From Nonomuraea soli (GTDB lineage Bacteria > Actinomycetota > Actinomycetes > Streptosporangiales > Streptosporangiaceae), in NCBI RefSeq assembly GCF_013761175.1, contig NZ_JACDUR010000001.1, forward strand, positions 1 through 64,000: DNA of 64,000 nucleotides. Direction: 5' to 3'. The first letter of the stretch is position 1, and each line of letters begins with the position of its first letter. Below, piece after piece: positions 14,617 to 22,766 of the stretch. The translations under genes and the position numbers were made by a program. The notes under the pieces were generated by a model. It did not search any database. It worked only from the letters and a program-made list of their open reading frames with translations, and was not told the DNA's origin.

Positions 14617-15293
14617 GCCATCTTCTCCAGGCTGTCGAGCTTGTGCACCCGCTCGTCGTGGCCGATCTGGCGCATCAGGTCGGCCACCGAGCGGTAGCGC
14701 CCGTACTCGTCGGCGTAGGTGCCCGGGTCGGGAACGAACTCCAGGTCCGGGTTCTCCGCCACGAAGGTCATGTACTCGTGCTCGGCGTGATCCTCGAACT
14801 CGGCGTTCAGCCGGTAGCTCGACTTCGGGTGGACCAGGAACAGCAGCCACGAGACGTGGTAGTAGAAGAACGAGATCGCCCAGGGCGCCGCCCGGTGCAG
14901 CAGCCAGTTGCGCTTGAGCCCCTGGCGGTCGACCAGGTCCTCCATGATCAGCAGGTGGAACTGCTCGTTGTCCTGGTCCTCGCGGGCCTCGACGATGCGC
15001 TCGAAGACCCGTCGGGCCAGGTGGGACCGGCTGCGATGGCGGTGGACCGCCCAGTACCCCATACGCTCCCAGGCCTGGTACGGCACGCGGGCGATGATCT
15101 CCAGCATGGCGAACTTCGTGAACGATCCCTGCTTGCCGTACAGGATGTCCACGGGCTTGAACATCAGCTTGGCCAGCAGGCTGTAGCGCATCCGCGGAGT
15201 GTCGAGGGTCTCCTGCTGCGCCTGCTTGAGCTGCTCCCTGGTGAGCTTGACGGGTCCGGCGAGGGTCTGCGGCTTTTCGATCGTGATTGTCAT
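14592..15293 (-). CDS. Alternative oxidase (di-iron quinol oxidase)
   Basis: 233 residues from the ATG at 15293 (MTITIEKP). The di-iron motifs of alternative oxidase are recognisable: LEI at 64-66, NEQFHL with Glu110/His113, FEDHAEHEY near 166-174, and DERVHKL with Glu214/His217. Hydrophobic stretches around 137-155 (APWAISFFYYHVSWLLFLV) fit the membrane-facing helices. Known AOX enzymes oxidise quinol and reduce oxygen to water without proton pumping. In an actinomycete it would bypass the cytochrome oxidases, presumably with menaquinol. Its end overlaps the convergent exporter gene by 25 bases and it diverges from an aminotransferase operon. Confidence 0.8.
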   Translation of the reverse strand: MTITIEKPQTLAGPVKLTREQLKQAQQETLDTPRMRYSLLAKLMFKPVDILYGKQGSFTKFAMLEIIARVPYQAWERMGYWAVHRHRSRSHLARRVFERIVEAREDQDNEQFHLLIMEDLVDRQGLKRNWLLHRAAPWAISFFYYHVSWLLFLVHPKSSYRLNAEFEDHAEHEYMTFVAENPDLEFVPDPGTYADEYGRYRSVADLMRQIGHDERVHKLDSLEKMAQPTVTGS

Positions 15294-15477
15294 GCATTGA
15301 TGGTGCGGGCAGGGACCCTCGCCGGTCGTCGCCCGCTGGGAGGCATTGAAAACGCCCGGCGTACCGCGCCAGGTGGACGGGAGATCCCCTAGGGGGTGGA
15401 CAGGATGTAAGGGGATTTCGCGCCCCGCCGACAGTTTGACGGTGGGAGCAGCCGCGCTGAGCAGGGATACTCGGAAC
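15294..15477. promoter_or_regulatory. Divergent AOX / aminotransferase promoter region
   Basis: 184 bases without a gene. CCCCTAGGGG (15386-15395) is a perfect 10-bp palindrome. A further AGGGGA at 15410-15415 repeats its right half, so a regulator could bind here. No convincing -10/-35 pair stands out. Confidence 0.35.
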
Positions 15478-16752
15478 ATGTCCGACCTTCTCGCACGCCA
15501 CCGGGCCGTCATCCCCAACTGGGTGGCACTCAACTACGCCGAACCCATCGAGATCGTCAGCGGCAAGGGCAACCGAGTCGTCGATCACACGGGCAAGAGC
15601 TACCTGGACTTCTTCGCCGGGATCCTGACCAACATGATCGGCTACGACGTGCCCGAGGTGCGGGAAGCCGTCGAACGTCAGCTGGCCACAGGCGTCGTGC
15701 ACACCAGCACCGTCTACCTGCTGCGCGGCCAGATCGAGCTCGCCGAGAAGATCGCCAGGCTGTCGGGCATCCCCGACGCCAAGGTCTTCTTCACCAACTC
15801 CGGCACCGAGGCCAACGAGACCGCCCTCCTCCTGGCGACGTACGCGCGCAAGACCGACCAGGTGCTGGCGATGCGCCAGAGCTACCACGGCCGCTCCTTC
15901 GGCGCGATCTCGGTGACCTCCAACACCACGTGGAAGAACAACTCGATGTCGCCGCTGAACGTGCACTTCCTGCACGGCGCGGACCGCCACCTGCCGGCCT
16001 TCAGGGGCATGGGCGACGCGGAGTACATCGAGGCGTGCGTCGCCGACCTGCGCCACGCCCTGGCCACCGTCGTCTCCCGTGACGTCGCCGCGCTGATCGC
16101 CGAGCCGATCCAGGGCGTCGGCGGCTTCACCGCCGCTCCCGACGGGCTGTTCAAGGCCTACAAGGAGGTGCTCGACGAGCACGGCATCCTGCTCATCTCC
16201 GACGAGGTGCAGACCGGCTGGGGCCGTACGGGCTCGGCCTTCTTCGGCATCCAGAACCACGACGTCACGCCGGACATGATGACCTTCGCCAAGGGACTGG
16301 GCAACGGCTTCGCCGTCGGCGGCATCGTCGCGCGCGGCGACCTCATGGACGGCCTGCACGCGGTGGGCCTGTCGACCTTCGGCGGCAACCCGATCTCCAT
16401 GGCCGCCGCCAACGCCACCCTCGACTACGTGCTCGACCACGACCTGCAGGCCAACGCCGCGCGGACCGGGAAGATCATCATCGACGGCCTGCGTGAGGCG
16501 GCCCAGCGCCTGCCCATCGTCAAGGAGGTGCGCGGCAAGGGCCTGATGTTCGCCATCGAGCTCGCCGAGCCCGCCCACGCCGGACGGTTCATGGAGGAGA
16601 GCAAGAAGCTCGGCCTGCTCGCGGGCAAGGGCGGCCTGTACGGCACGGCCATCCGCATGGCCCCGCCGCTCACCCTGACCGTGGAAGAGGCGCACGAGGG
16701 CCTCGACATCATCGTCAACGCTCTGGAAGTCATTCAGGATGAAGTTCGTTAA
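15478..16752 (+). CDS. Class III PLP aminotransferase, AGXT2/omega-amino acid type
   Basis: 424 residues from the ATG at 15478. Class III (fold type I) aminotransferase features: VFFTNSGTEANETALLLA, SYHGRSFGA, the LISDEVQTGWGRTG block, and the PLP lysine in TFAKGLGNG. The N-terminal half resembles alanine-glyoxylate aminotransferase 2 / beta-aminoisobutyrate transaminases. It overlaps the next gene, a CoA-acylating semialdehyde dehydrogenase, by 14 bases. Together they suggest removal of the amino group from beta-alanine or 3-aminoisobutyrate and oxidation of the semialdehyde to acetyl- or propionyl-CoA. Confidence 0.85.
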   Translation: MSDLLARHRAVIPNWVALNYAEPIEIVSGKGNRVVDHTGKSYLDFFAGILTNMIGYDVPEVREAVERQLATGVVHTSTVYLLRGQIELAEKIARLSGIPDAKVFFTNSGTEANETALLLATYARKTDQVLAMRQSYHGRSFGAISVTSNTTWKNNSMSPLNVHFLHGADRHLPAFRGMGDAEYIEACVADLRHALATVVSRDVAALIAEPIQGVGGFTAAPDGLFKAYKEVLDEHGILLISDEVQTGWGRTGSAFFGIQNHDVTPDMMTFAKGLGNGFAVGGIVARGDLMDGLHAVGLSTFGGNPISMAAANATLDYVLDHDLQANAARTGKIIIDGLREAAQRLPIVKEVRGKGLMFAIELAEPAHAGRFMEESKKLGLLAGKGGLYGTAIRMAPPLTLTVEEAHEGLDIIVNALEVIQDEVR

Positions 16753-18226
16753 GCACTGGATCAACGGCACCGAACACGACGGCGACAGCCGCACGGCGCC
16801 GATCTCGAACCCGGCCACCGGCCAGGCCAGCGGCCAGGTCGCGATGGCCTCGGCGGCCGACGTCGACGCCGCCGTCGCCTCCGCCAAGGCCGCCTTCCCC
16901 GCCTGGCGCGACGCTTCGCTGGTCAAGCGGGCGCAGGTGCTCTTCCGTTTCCGCGAGCTGATGGACGCCCACCGCGACGAGCTGGCCGGGCTGATCTCCG
17001 CCGAGCACGGCAAGGTGCACTCCGACGCGCTCGGCGAGGTGGCGCGCGGCCTGGAGGTCGTCGAGTTCGCCTGCGGCATCCCGCACCTGCTCAAGGGCGG
17101 CTTCTCCGAGGGCGTCTCGACGCGGGTCGACTCCTACTCGATTCGCCAGCCGCTGGGCGTGGTCGCCGGCATCACGCCGTTCAACTTCCCGGCGATGGTG
17201 CCGATGTGGATGTTCCCCATCGCCATCGCCTGCGGCAACGCCTTCATCCTCAAGCCGTCGGAGAAGGATCCGTCGGCCTCGCTGCTGATGGCCCGGCTGT
17301 GGAAGCAGGCGGGGCTGCCCGACGGCGTCTTCAGCGTCGTGCAGGGTGACAAGGTCGCCGTCGACCGGCTGCTGGAGCACCCGGACGTCAAGGCGGTCTC
17401 GTTCGTCGGCTCCACGCCGATCGCCCGCTACGTCTACGAGAGCGGTACGGCCGCCGGCAAGCGGGTGCAGGCGCTCGGCGGAGCGAAGAACCACATGCTG
17501 GTGCTTCCCGACGCCGACCTGGACCTGGTGGCCGACTCGGCGGTCTCGGCGGGCTTCGGCTCGGCGGGCGAGCGCTGCATGGCGATCTCGGTCGTCCTGG
17601 CCGTCGAGCCCGTCGCGGACGAGCTGGTCTCCAAGATCGTCTCGCGGGTCGAGCAGCTGAAGATCGGGCCGGGCGACAACCCCGAGGCCGAGATGGGCCC
17701 GCTGGTCACCCGGGAGCACCGCGACAAGGTGGCCTCCTACCTCGACCTCGACGAGGGCTTCAAGATCGTGGTCGACGGCCGCGAGACCGAGGTGCTCGGC
17801 GGTCGAGGTGAGGGCTTCTGGCTCGGACCGACCGTCCTGGACCACGTCCAGGTCGGCTCGCGCGTGCACACCGAGGAGATCTTCGGCCCGGTGCTGTCCG
17901 TCGTGCGCGTCTCCTCCTACGAGGAGGGGCTCGAGGTCATCAACAACCTCGAGTACGGCAACGGCACAGCGATCTTCACCAACGACGGGGGAGCGGCCCG
18001 CCGCTTCCAGAACGAGGTCGAGGTGGGCATGGTCGGCATCAACGTGCCGATCCCGGTGCCGATGGCCTTCTACAGCTTCGGCGGCTGGAAGTCGTCGCTC
18101 TTCGGCGACACCCACGTGCACGGCACCGAGGGCGTGCACTTCTACACCCGCGGCAAGGTGGTCACCTCGCGCTGGCTCGACCCCTCGCACGGCGGCGTGA
18201 ACCTCGGGTTCCCGACGAACAGGTGA
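16739..18226 (+). CDS. mmsA: CoA-acylating methylmalonate-semialdehyde dehydrogenase
   Basis: 495 residues, normal for the family. It is an aldehyde dehydrogenase with TPFNFPAMVPMWMFPIAIACGNAF, KPSEKDPS and the catalytic Cys in GSAGERCMAISV, the MMSDH-specific form. The usual general-base glutamate region reads ALGGAKNHM, which is typical of the CoA-dependent subgroup. Family reaction: malonate or methylmalonate semialdehyde plus CoA and NAD gives acetyl- or propionyl-CoA and CO2. The start lies inside the end of the aminotransferase gene, so the two are translationally coupled and serve valine/beta-alanine/pyrimidine breakdown. Confidence 0.92.
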   Translation: MKFVKHWINGTEHDGDSRTAPISNPATGQASGQVAMASAADVDAAVASAKAAFPAWRDASLVKRAQVLFRFRELMDAHRDELAGLISAEHGKVHSDALGEVARGLEVVEFACGIPHLLKGGFSEGVSTRVDSYSIRQPLGVVAGITPFNFPAMVPMWMFPIAIACGNAFILKPSEKDPSASLLMARLWKQAGLPDGVFSVVQGDKVAVDRLLEHPDVKAVSFVGSTPIARYVYESGTAAGKRVQALGGAKNHMLVLPDADLDLVADSAVSAGFGSAGERCMAISVVLAVEPVADELVSKIVSRVEQLKIGPGDNPEAEMGPLVTREHRDKVASYLDLDEGFKIVVDGRETEVLGGRGEGFWLGPTVLDHVQVGSRVHTEEIFGPVLSVVRVSSYEEGLEVINNLEYGNGTAIFTNDGGAARRFQNEVEVGMVGINVPIPVPMAFYSFGGWKSSLFGDTHVHGTEGVHFYTRGKVVTSRWLDPSHGGVNLGFPTNR

Positions 18227-18234
18227 ACGACGTC

Positions 18235-18266
18235 AGGGGGCGCGGGCCGACCGGCTCGCGCCCCCT
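18235..18266 (+). terminator. Terminator after mmsA
   Basis: GGGGGCGCG (18236-18244) pairs with CGCGCCCCC (18257-18265), with an extra A-T pair at the base and TT following, 9 bases after the mmsA stop. Confidence 0.7.
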
Positions 18267-18324
18267 TCCCGTGCGGCGGCGGTAAGCTCCAGCAGACAGC
18301 CGAGGGCACGACCGAGGGGGACAG

Positions 18325-19440
18325 GTGCGCAGCCGTACACTCGCGACCGCACTGGTGGCGACGTTGCTCACCACGGGATTCACCCCGCCGCCCACCCCCA
18401 CGGGCACTCCCGCGCCGAGTTCCGGCCCGACTCCCACCGCCACCCCCACGGCCACGCCCACCGCCACGCCCAGCGACGGCACGCTGCAGATCCTGGCCTT
18501 CAAGGGCTACATCGAATACGGCGGCTCCACCCCCAAGGTCAACTGGACCAGCGCGTTCCAGGACACCACCGGCTGCCGCATCGCCCGCCTCGACGTCGTC
18601 GGCTCGCGCGCCGAGCTGGACGAGGCGCTCGCCAAGCGGCCCTACGACGTCTTCACCGCCGGCCCCGAGCTGGCGGGCGAGCTGATCGACGGCAAGCGCG
18701 CGCAGCGGCTCGACACCGCCAAGGTCTCCGGTTACGCCGACCTGGGCAAGCGGCAACGCGATCAGGTGACGCGCGGCGACGACGCCTACGGCGTGCCGTT
18801 CCTGTGGGGTTCGTACGAAACCCTCTACGACTCCTCGCGGGTCAAGGCGCCCACGGCCGAGGCGCTCTACACTTCCCCGCGGGCGATCGTGCGCGACACC
18901 CCGATGACGATCGGCCACGCCGCCCGTGCCTTCGGCCTCGACCCGGCCAAGCTCACCCCCGCCCAGCTCGACGAGCTGTCGGGCAGGCTCGCAGCGGGCG
19001 AGCGCGGCTACTGGACGCGCGAGCTGGAGATCATCACCGGCCTGGCCACGGGAAAGATCGACTACGCCCAGGCCACGCCGTACATCAGGAGCCGCCTGCA
19101 GAAGGCGGGCCAGCCGATCAAGCGGGTCAGGACCGATCACACGATCGGGTGGTCCGACTCCTGGATGATGGCGGCGAGCACGCCCAACGCCGACTGCGCC
19201 TACCGATGGCTGAGCTGGATCGCCGCTCCCGCCACCCAGGCCGAGGCGGCCGCCTGGACCGGCCTGGCGCCCGCGAGCCAGAAAGGCTGCACCGGGGCCG
19301 CCGCCGAGGTGTGCAGGGCGTACGGCAAACCCGCCAAGGTCGACTTCTTGCCCGGCTCCACGGGGATTTGCGCCGCGCAGGACCGGGAATGCACCAGCTA
19401 TGCCACCTGGGAAGAACGGTGGCTCAAGATCGTTAGCTGA
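18325..19440 (+). CDS. Extracellular solute-binding protein, PotD-like, orphan
   Basis: 371 residues from a GTG with GAGGGGGACAG just before it. There is a signal peptide (MRSRTLATALVATLLTTGF) and no lipobox cysteine. A low-complexity Thr/Pro/Ala linker follows (residues about 20-50, repeats of TPTA). The rest is a periplasmic-binding type II fold: LQILAFKGYIEYGG, then YDVFTAGPELAGEL, GVPFLWGSYETLYDSS and WSDSWMMAAS. It resembles polyamine (PotD/PotF) binding proteins. No permease or ATPase genes adjoin it, so it may deliver to a transporter elsewhere or act as a sensor. Terminators flank it on both sides. Confidence 0.78.
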   Translation: MRSRTLATALVATLLTTGFTPPPTPTGTPAPSSGPTPTATPTATPTATPSDGTLQILAFKGYIEYGGSTPKVNWTSAFQDTTGCRIARLDVVGSRAELDEALAKRPYDVFTAGPELAGELIDGKRAQRLDTAKVSGYADLGKRQRDQVTRGDDAYGVPFLWGSYETLYDSSRVKAPTAEALYTSPRAIVRDTPMTIGHAARAFGLDPAKLTPAQLDELSGRLAAGERGYWTRELEIITGLATGKIDYAQATPYIRSRLQKAGQPIKRVRTDHTIGWSDSWMMAASTPNADCAYRWLSWIAAPATQAEAAAWTGLAPASQKGCTGAAAEVCRAYGKPAKVDFLPGSTGICAAQDRECTSYATWEERWLKIVS

Positions 19441-19453
19441 GTCTCTGTTTGCC

Positions 19454-19499
19454 GAGGCGCCCCGGGTGTTCCCCCCGACACCGGGGCGTCTCCCTTTTT
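19454..19499 (+). terminator. Strong terminator after the solute-binding protein gene
   Basis: GAGGCGCCCCGG-GTGT on the left and ACACCGGGGCGTCTC on the right form a long GC-rich stem (19454-19493). It is followed by TTTTT at 19495-19499, a canonical intrinsic terminator. Confidence 0.85.
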
Positions 19500-19511
19500 G
19501 TCCAAACTGTA

Positions 19512-19554
19512 ACTGGCTGAATGGCCAGTCAGTACTGGCTGAACGACCAGTCAG
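19512..19554. promoter_or_regulatory. Tandem 21-bp operator-like repeats
   Basis: Bases 19512-19532 and 19534-19554 are near-identical direct copies (differing at two positions) with a 22-bp period. Each holds an inverted repeat of the form ACTGG-N8-CCAGT, typical of TetR-family sites. They lie 16 bases before the start of the saccharopine dehydrogenase-like gene. No tetR gene adjoins them. Confidence 0.65.
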
Positions 19555-19570
19555 CGAGTAGAGTCCCTGC

Positions 19571-20794
19571 ATGAGAATCCTTCTTGTGGGAGCCGGAGGC
19601 GTCGGCTCCGCAGTCGTGCCCATCGCCGCCCGCCGAAAATTCTTCGAGCACGTCGTGGTCGCCGACTCTAAACAGGACCGGGCGGCACAGGCCGTCGCCA
19701 AGGCCGGTGGCGATCCCCGCTTCAGCTCCATCCAGCTCGACGCCTCGAACCGGGCGGAGGTGGCAGCGGCGCTACGCGAACACCGGTGTGACGTGTTGTT
19801 CAACGCGGTCGATCCGCGCTTCACCATGTCGCTCTTCGAAGCCGCCCTCGACGCGGGCGCGCACTATCTCGACATGGCGATGTCGCTGAGCAGACCGCAT
19901 CCCGCCGAGCCGTACCGCAAGCCGGGCGTCAAGCTCGGCGACGAGCAGTTCGCCCTCGACGGCGAGTGGCGCGCCAAGGGCCGCCTGGCCCTGGTCGGCA
20001 TGGGCGTCGAGCCCGGACTGGCCGACATCTTCGCCCGCTACGCCGCCGACCACCTGTTCAGCCGCATCGACGAGGTCGGCATCCGCGACGGCTCCAACCT
20101 GGTCGTCGAGGGCTACGAGTTCGCCCCCACCTTCTCCATCTGGACCACGATCGAGGAGTGCCTCAACCCTCCGGTGGTGTGGGAGGACGGCGACTGGCAC
20201 ACCACAGAGCCGTTCAGCGAGCCGGAGATCTTCGACTTCCCCGAGGGCATCGGGCCGGTCGAGTGCGTCAACGTGGAGCACGAGGAGGTGCTGCTGGTGC
20301 CCCGCTGGATCGACGCCAGGCGGGTGACCTTCAAGTACGGCCTCGGCCAGGAGTTCATCGGCGTGCTCAAGACGCTGCGCAAGCTCGGCCTCGACACCGC
20401 GGAGAAGGTGCGCGTCGGCGCGGCCGAGATCGCCCCGCGCGACCTCGTGGCGGCCAGGCTGCCCGACCCGGCGACTCTCGGCTCCCGCATGCGCGGCAAG
20501 ACCTGCGCCGGCACATGGGTCAAGGGTGTCGGCGTCGACGGCGCGCCGCGCGAGGTCTACCTCTACCACGTGGTCGACAACGAGTGGTCGATGGCGGAGT
20601 ACGGCTCGCAGGCCGTCGTGTGGCAGACCGCCATCCACCCCGTCGTCGCGCTGGAGCTCGTCGCGTCGGGCGTGTGGTCGGGCAGCGGCGTGCTGGGCCC
20701 CGAGGCCTTCGACGCGGTGCCGTTCCTGACGATGCTCGAGGAGTACGGCTCGCCGTGGGGCATGCGCGAGCACAGCCTCATGCGGGCTGCCTGA
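19571..20794 (+). CDS. Saccharopine dehydrogenase-family oxidoreductase
   Basis: 407 residues. The N-terminus is a Rossmann dinucleotide fold (MRILLVGAGGVGSAVVPIAARR). Then come VLFNAVDPRFTMSLFEAALDAGAHYLDM and LVGMGVEPGLADIFARYA, both diagnostic of the saccharopine dehydrogenase / carboxynorspermidine synthase group. It probably forms or breaks a C-N bond with NAD(P)H in amino-acid or polyamine metabolism; the exact substrate is not evident. Tandem operators precede it and the gene overlaps a convergent transporter gene by 17 bases. Confidence 0.85.
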   Translation: MRILLVGAGGVGSAVVPIAARRKFFEHVVVADSKQDRAAQAVAKAGGDPRFSSIQLDASNRAEVAAALREHRCDVLFNAVDPRFTMSLFEAALDAGAHYLDMAMSLSRPHPAEPYRKPGVKLGDEQFALDGEWRAKGRLALVGMGVEPGLADIFARYAADHLFSRIDEVGIRDGSNLVVEGYEFAPTFSIWTTIEECLNPPVVWEDGDWHTTEPFSEPEIFDFPEGIGPVECVNVEHEEVLLVPRWIDARRVTFKYGLGQEFIGVLKTLRKLGLDTAEKVRVGAAEIAPRDLVAARLPDPATLGSRMRGKTCAGTWVKGVGVDGAPREVYLYHVVDNEWSMAEYGSQAVVWQTAIHPVVALELVASGVWSGSGVLGPEAFDAVPFLTMLEEYGSPWGMREHSLMRAA

Positions 20795-22046
20795 CCGCCA
20801 GGTCCGTGAGGTCGCGGTTGGCCGTCTCCGGCAGCCTCACCAGCACCGGCAGCAGGCCGATCGCGACCACCACGACCAGCAGCCCCGGACTGAGGTCCCA
20901 GCCGGTCACCTTGATCAGCAGGTCGGCGACGAAGGGCGACAGCCCGCCGAAGGCCGCGGTCGCCATCGTGTAGCCGAGCGCCATGCCGCTCATCCGCCCG
21001 GCGGTCGCGAACTGCTCGGGAATGCAGGCAGCGGCCGCCGCGCTCACCGCCCCGGCACCCGCGGCCAGCACCAGCGCGCCGATCAGCACCTGCGCGGTGC
21101 CCCCGCCCGCCATCAGGCCGAACATGGGCAGAGGCAGCACGATGAAGGCCACGGTGAGGCCGATGAGCATCGGCCGCCGCCCCACGCGGTCCGACCACAG
21201 CCCGATGAAGGGCGTGACCACGATGACCGCCACCGCCGCGACCGTGGAGAGCGTCAGCGCCCTGGCCTCCGGGATCCCGGCGACAGTCGTCAGGTAGGTG
21301 GGCACGTAGGTCACGGCGACGTAGTAGGTGACCGAGCCGAGCGCGGAGACGGCGAACGTGCGCCACAACGCCAGGCGCTGGTTGACCAGCACGTCCTTCA
21401 GCGGGTTGGCCGGCAGGGCGCCGCTGGCCAGGGCCCGCTCGAAGGCGGGCGTCTCGCTGACCGTGGTGCGCATGAGCAGGGTGAGCAGCGCCAGCGCGGC
21501 GCCCACGAAGAACGGGATGCGCCAGCCCCAGACGTAGAGCTGGTCGCCCGGCACCAGCAGCACCACCAGCGTGGCCACCCCGGAGGCCAGCAGCGCGCCC
21601 ACCTCGCTGGCCCCCGAGGCCAGGCTCGCCACGAAGCCGCGCCGGTGCCGGTCGGCGCTCTCCACCAGCATGACCAGCACCCCGGAGTACTCCCCGCCCA
21701 CCGAGAAGCCCATCGCGCAGCGCAGCAGGAACATCAGCAGCGCCGCCCCCGCCGGGATCAGGCCGGTCAGGAACATCGCCACGGCCATGATGGTCATCGA
21801 GATGAGCAGCACCCGGCGGCGGCCGATCCGATCGCCGATCGTGCCGAGCACCGCCCCGCCGACCGGCCGCAGGATGTAGGAGACGGCGAAGACGCCGAGC
21901 GTGGCCAGGGTGGAGTCCTCGCTGCCCTCGAAGAAGACCTTGGCGAGGATGGGCGCCATGTAGAGGTAGAGCGTGAAGTCGTACCACTCGACGATCGTGG
22001 AGAAGGCCGCGATGAGCATCGAGCGGCGTGGCACCGAGGTTGCCAC
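20778..22046 (-). CDS. MFS transporter, metabolite:H+ symporter (MHS) type
   Basis: 422 residues with 12 membrane helices, starting at GTG 22046 behind GGAGGACC. MHS features: STIVEWYDFTLYLYMAPILAKVFF near the N-terminus, LRPVGGAVLGTIGDRIGRRRVL, and GFSVGGEYSGVLVMLVE. Relatives import proline/betaine, alpha-ketoglutarate, citrate or shikimate. The substrate is not fixed here. It runs toward the saccharopine dehydrogenase-like gene and may carry its substrate or product, but the two genes are on opposite strands. Confidence 0.87.
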   Translation of the reverse strand: MATSVPRRSMLIAAFSTIVEWYDFTLYLYMAPILAKVFFEGSEDSTLATLGVFAVSYILRPVGGAVLGTIGDRIGRRRVLLISMTIMAVAMFLTGLIPAGAALLMFLLRCAMGFSVGGEYSGVLVMLVESADRHRRGFVASLASGASEVGALLASGVATLVVLLVPGDQLYVWGWRIPFFVGAALALLTLLMRTTVSETPAFERALASGALPANPLKDVLVNQRLALWRTFAVSALGSVTYYVAVTYVPTYLTTVAGIPEARALTLSTVAAVAVIVVTPFIGLWSDRVGRRPMLIGLTVAFIVLPLPMFGLMAGGGTAQVLIGALVLAAGAGAVSAAAAACIPEQFATAGRMSGMALGYTMATAAFGGLSPFVADLLIKVTGWDLSPGLLVVVVAIGLLPVLVRLPETANRDLTDLAVRQPA

Positions 22047-22083
22047 GGAGGTCCTCCCTGGTCGAGACCGAGGGGGACGGCTC

Positions 22084-22293
22084 CTAATCTACCCCGAGGA
22101 CCTCGGCGCAGTCGGAGCAGGCCATCACGGGGGAACCGTCGGGCAGGCGGCCGATCCGCACCCGGGGCAGCGGCCACTGCTTGCGGCACGACACGCACGA
22201 GCGGCCCACCCGCTGCGCGGGTGTCAGGACATCGGGGGCGATCGTGGGGAGCCGGTGGACTCTCGTCGCAGCTTTCGGCGGTCGTGAGGTCAC
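22084..22293 (-). CDS. Cys4 mini-protein (zinc-ribbon-like), copy 1
   Basis: 69 residues from a GTG at 22293 with GGAGG four bases before it. Two CxxC knuckles (CVSC and CSDC) are separated by RKQWPLPRVRIGRLPDGSPVMA, the layout of a small zinc ribbon. It is a clear paralogue of the next gene, sharing WPxPRVRxGRLPDxSxVMACxDCAE. It may bind DNA, RNA or a protein partner; I do not recognise a named family. It lies 48 bases after its paralogue on the same strand, suggesting an operon. Confidence 0.75.
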   Translation of the reverse strand: MTSRPPKAATRVHRLPTIAPDVLTPAQRVGRSCVSCRKQWPLPRVRIGRLPDGSPVMACSDCAEVLGVD

Positions 22294-22341
22294 ATGGCCT
22301 CCTTCAGGGCCGAGGGGCTTGACGGAACGTTACCCCCTGGG

Positions 22342-22578
22342 TCAGCGGAGAGGGAAGGCCACGACTGTGGCCAATGGGGCGGGGAACAGCGCCTCGGCGC
22401 AGTCGGTGCAGGCCATGACGGCTGACTCGTCGGGAAGACGGCCGACACGAACCCGCGGTCGCGGCCATTTCTTGTGGCAGACCACACAGGCGTCGCCGAA
22501 GCGTTGGGCCGATGACAGGCCCTCTGGGTCGAACGTCACCATGTCGTCCACCGTTCCGGTCGGACCCCAGTTCATCAC
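22342..22578 (-). CDS. Cys4 mini-protein (zinc-ribbon-like), copy 2
   Basis: 78 residues from ATG 22578 with AAGGAG upstream. It carries CVVC and CTDC knuckles around HKKWPRPRVRVGRLPDESAVMA, with an extra hydrophobic tail (LATVVAFPLR). It and the neighbouring copy are products of a tandem duplication that have diverged outside the ribbon. A near-perfect 20-bp palindrome stands 24 bases upstream, so expression of the pair is probably regulated. Function unknown. Confidence 0.75.
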   Translation of the reverse strand: MMNWGPTGTVDDMVTFDPEGLSSAQRFGDACVVCHKKWPRPRVRVGRLPDESAVMACTDCAEALFPAPLATVVAFPLR

Positions 22579-22602
22579 GCTCCTTGCAGCACTCGCCCAG
22601 CC

Positions 22603-22622
22603 CTATACCGGATCCGTTATAG
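22603..22622. promoter_or_regulatory. 20-bp palindrome before the Cys4 mini-protein pair
   Basis: CTATACCGGATCCGTTATAG is symmetric at 9 of 10 positions. On the minus strand it contains TATA-like elements (TATAAC, TATAGG) and stands 24 bases before the ATG at 22578. It could be an operator overlapping the promoter. Confidence 0.55.
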
Positions 22623-22690
22623 CCGTCTGCGATCAAGGGGGGCGTCAAGTGCGGGTACAGCTTCCCCAGGAGAGCCTGCCGTACACCAAT

Positions 22691-22728
22691 AAAGAGGGAC
22701 ATCCACCTGAAGATGGATGCCCCTCTTT
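22691..22728 (-). terminator. Terminator after gabT
   Basis: AAAGAGGG (22691-22698) pairs with CCCTCTTT (22721-22728), and CATCCA with TGGATG inside, with one mismatch. On the minus strand it lies 38 bases past the gabT stop and is followed by TTTATT. Confidence 0.8.
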
Positions 22729-22766
22729 GTGGGATAAAGCGGGAAACGGCCTTGGTAAAGAGCTGA

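Noticed and set aside
13108-17094. A 1328-codon open frame on the minus strand
   Set aside because: It runs antisense to the exporter, aminotransferase and dehydrogenase genes, has Asp/Arg/His/Gly-rich low-complexity protein, and is an effect of the GC-rich third positions of the true genes.
18400-18475. Short tandem repeats (CCACGGCCACGCCCACC-like), considered as a CRISPR or regulatory repeat
   Set aside because: They stay in frame with the solute-binding protein and encode its Thr/Pro/Ala linker; no spacers or cas genes.
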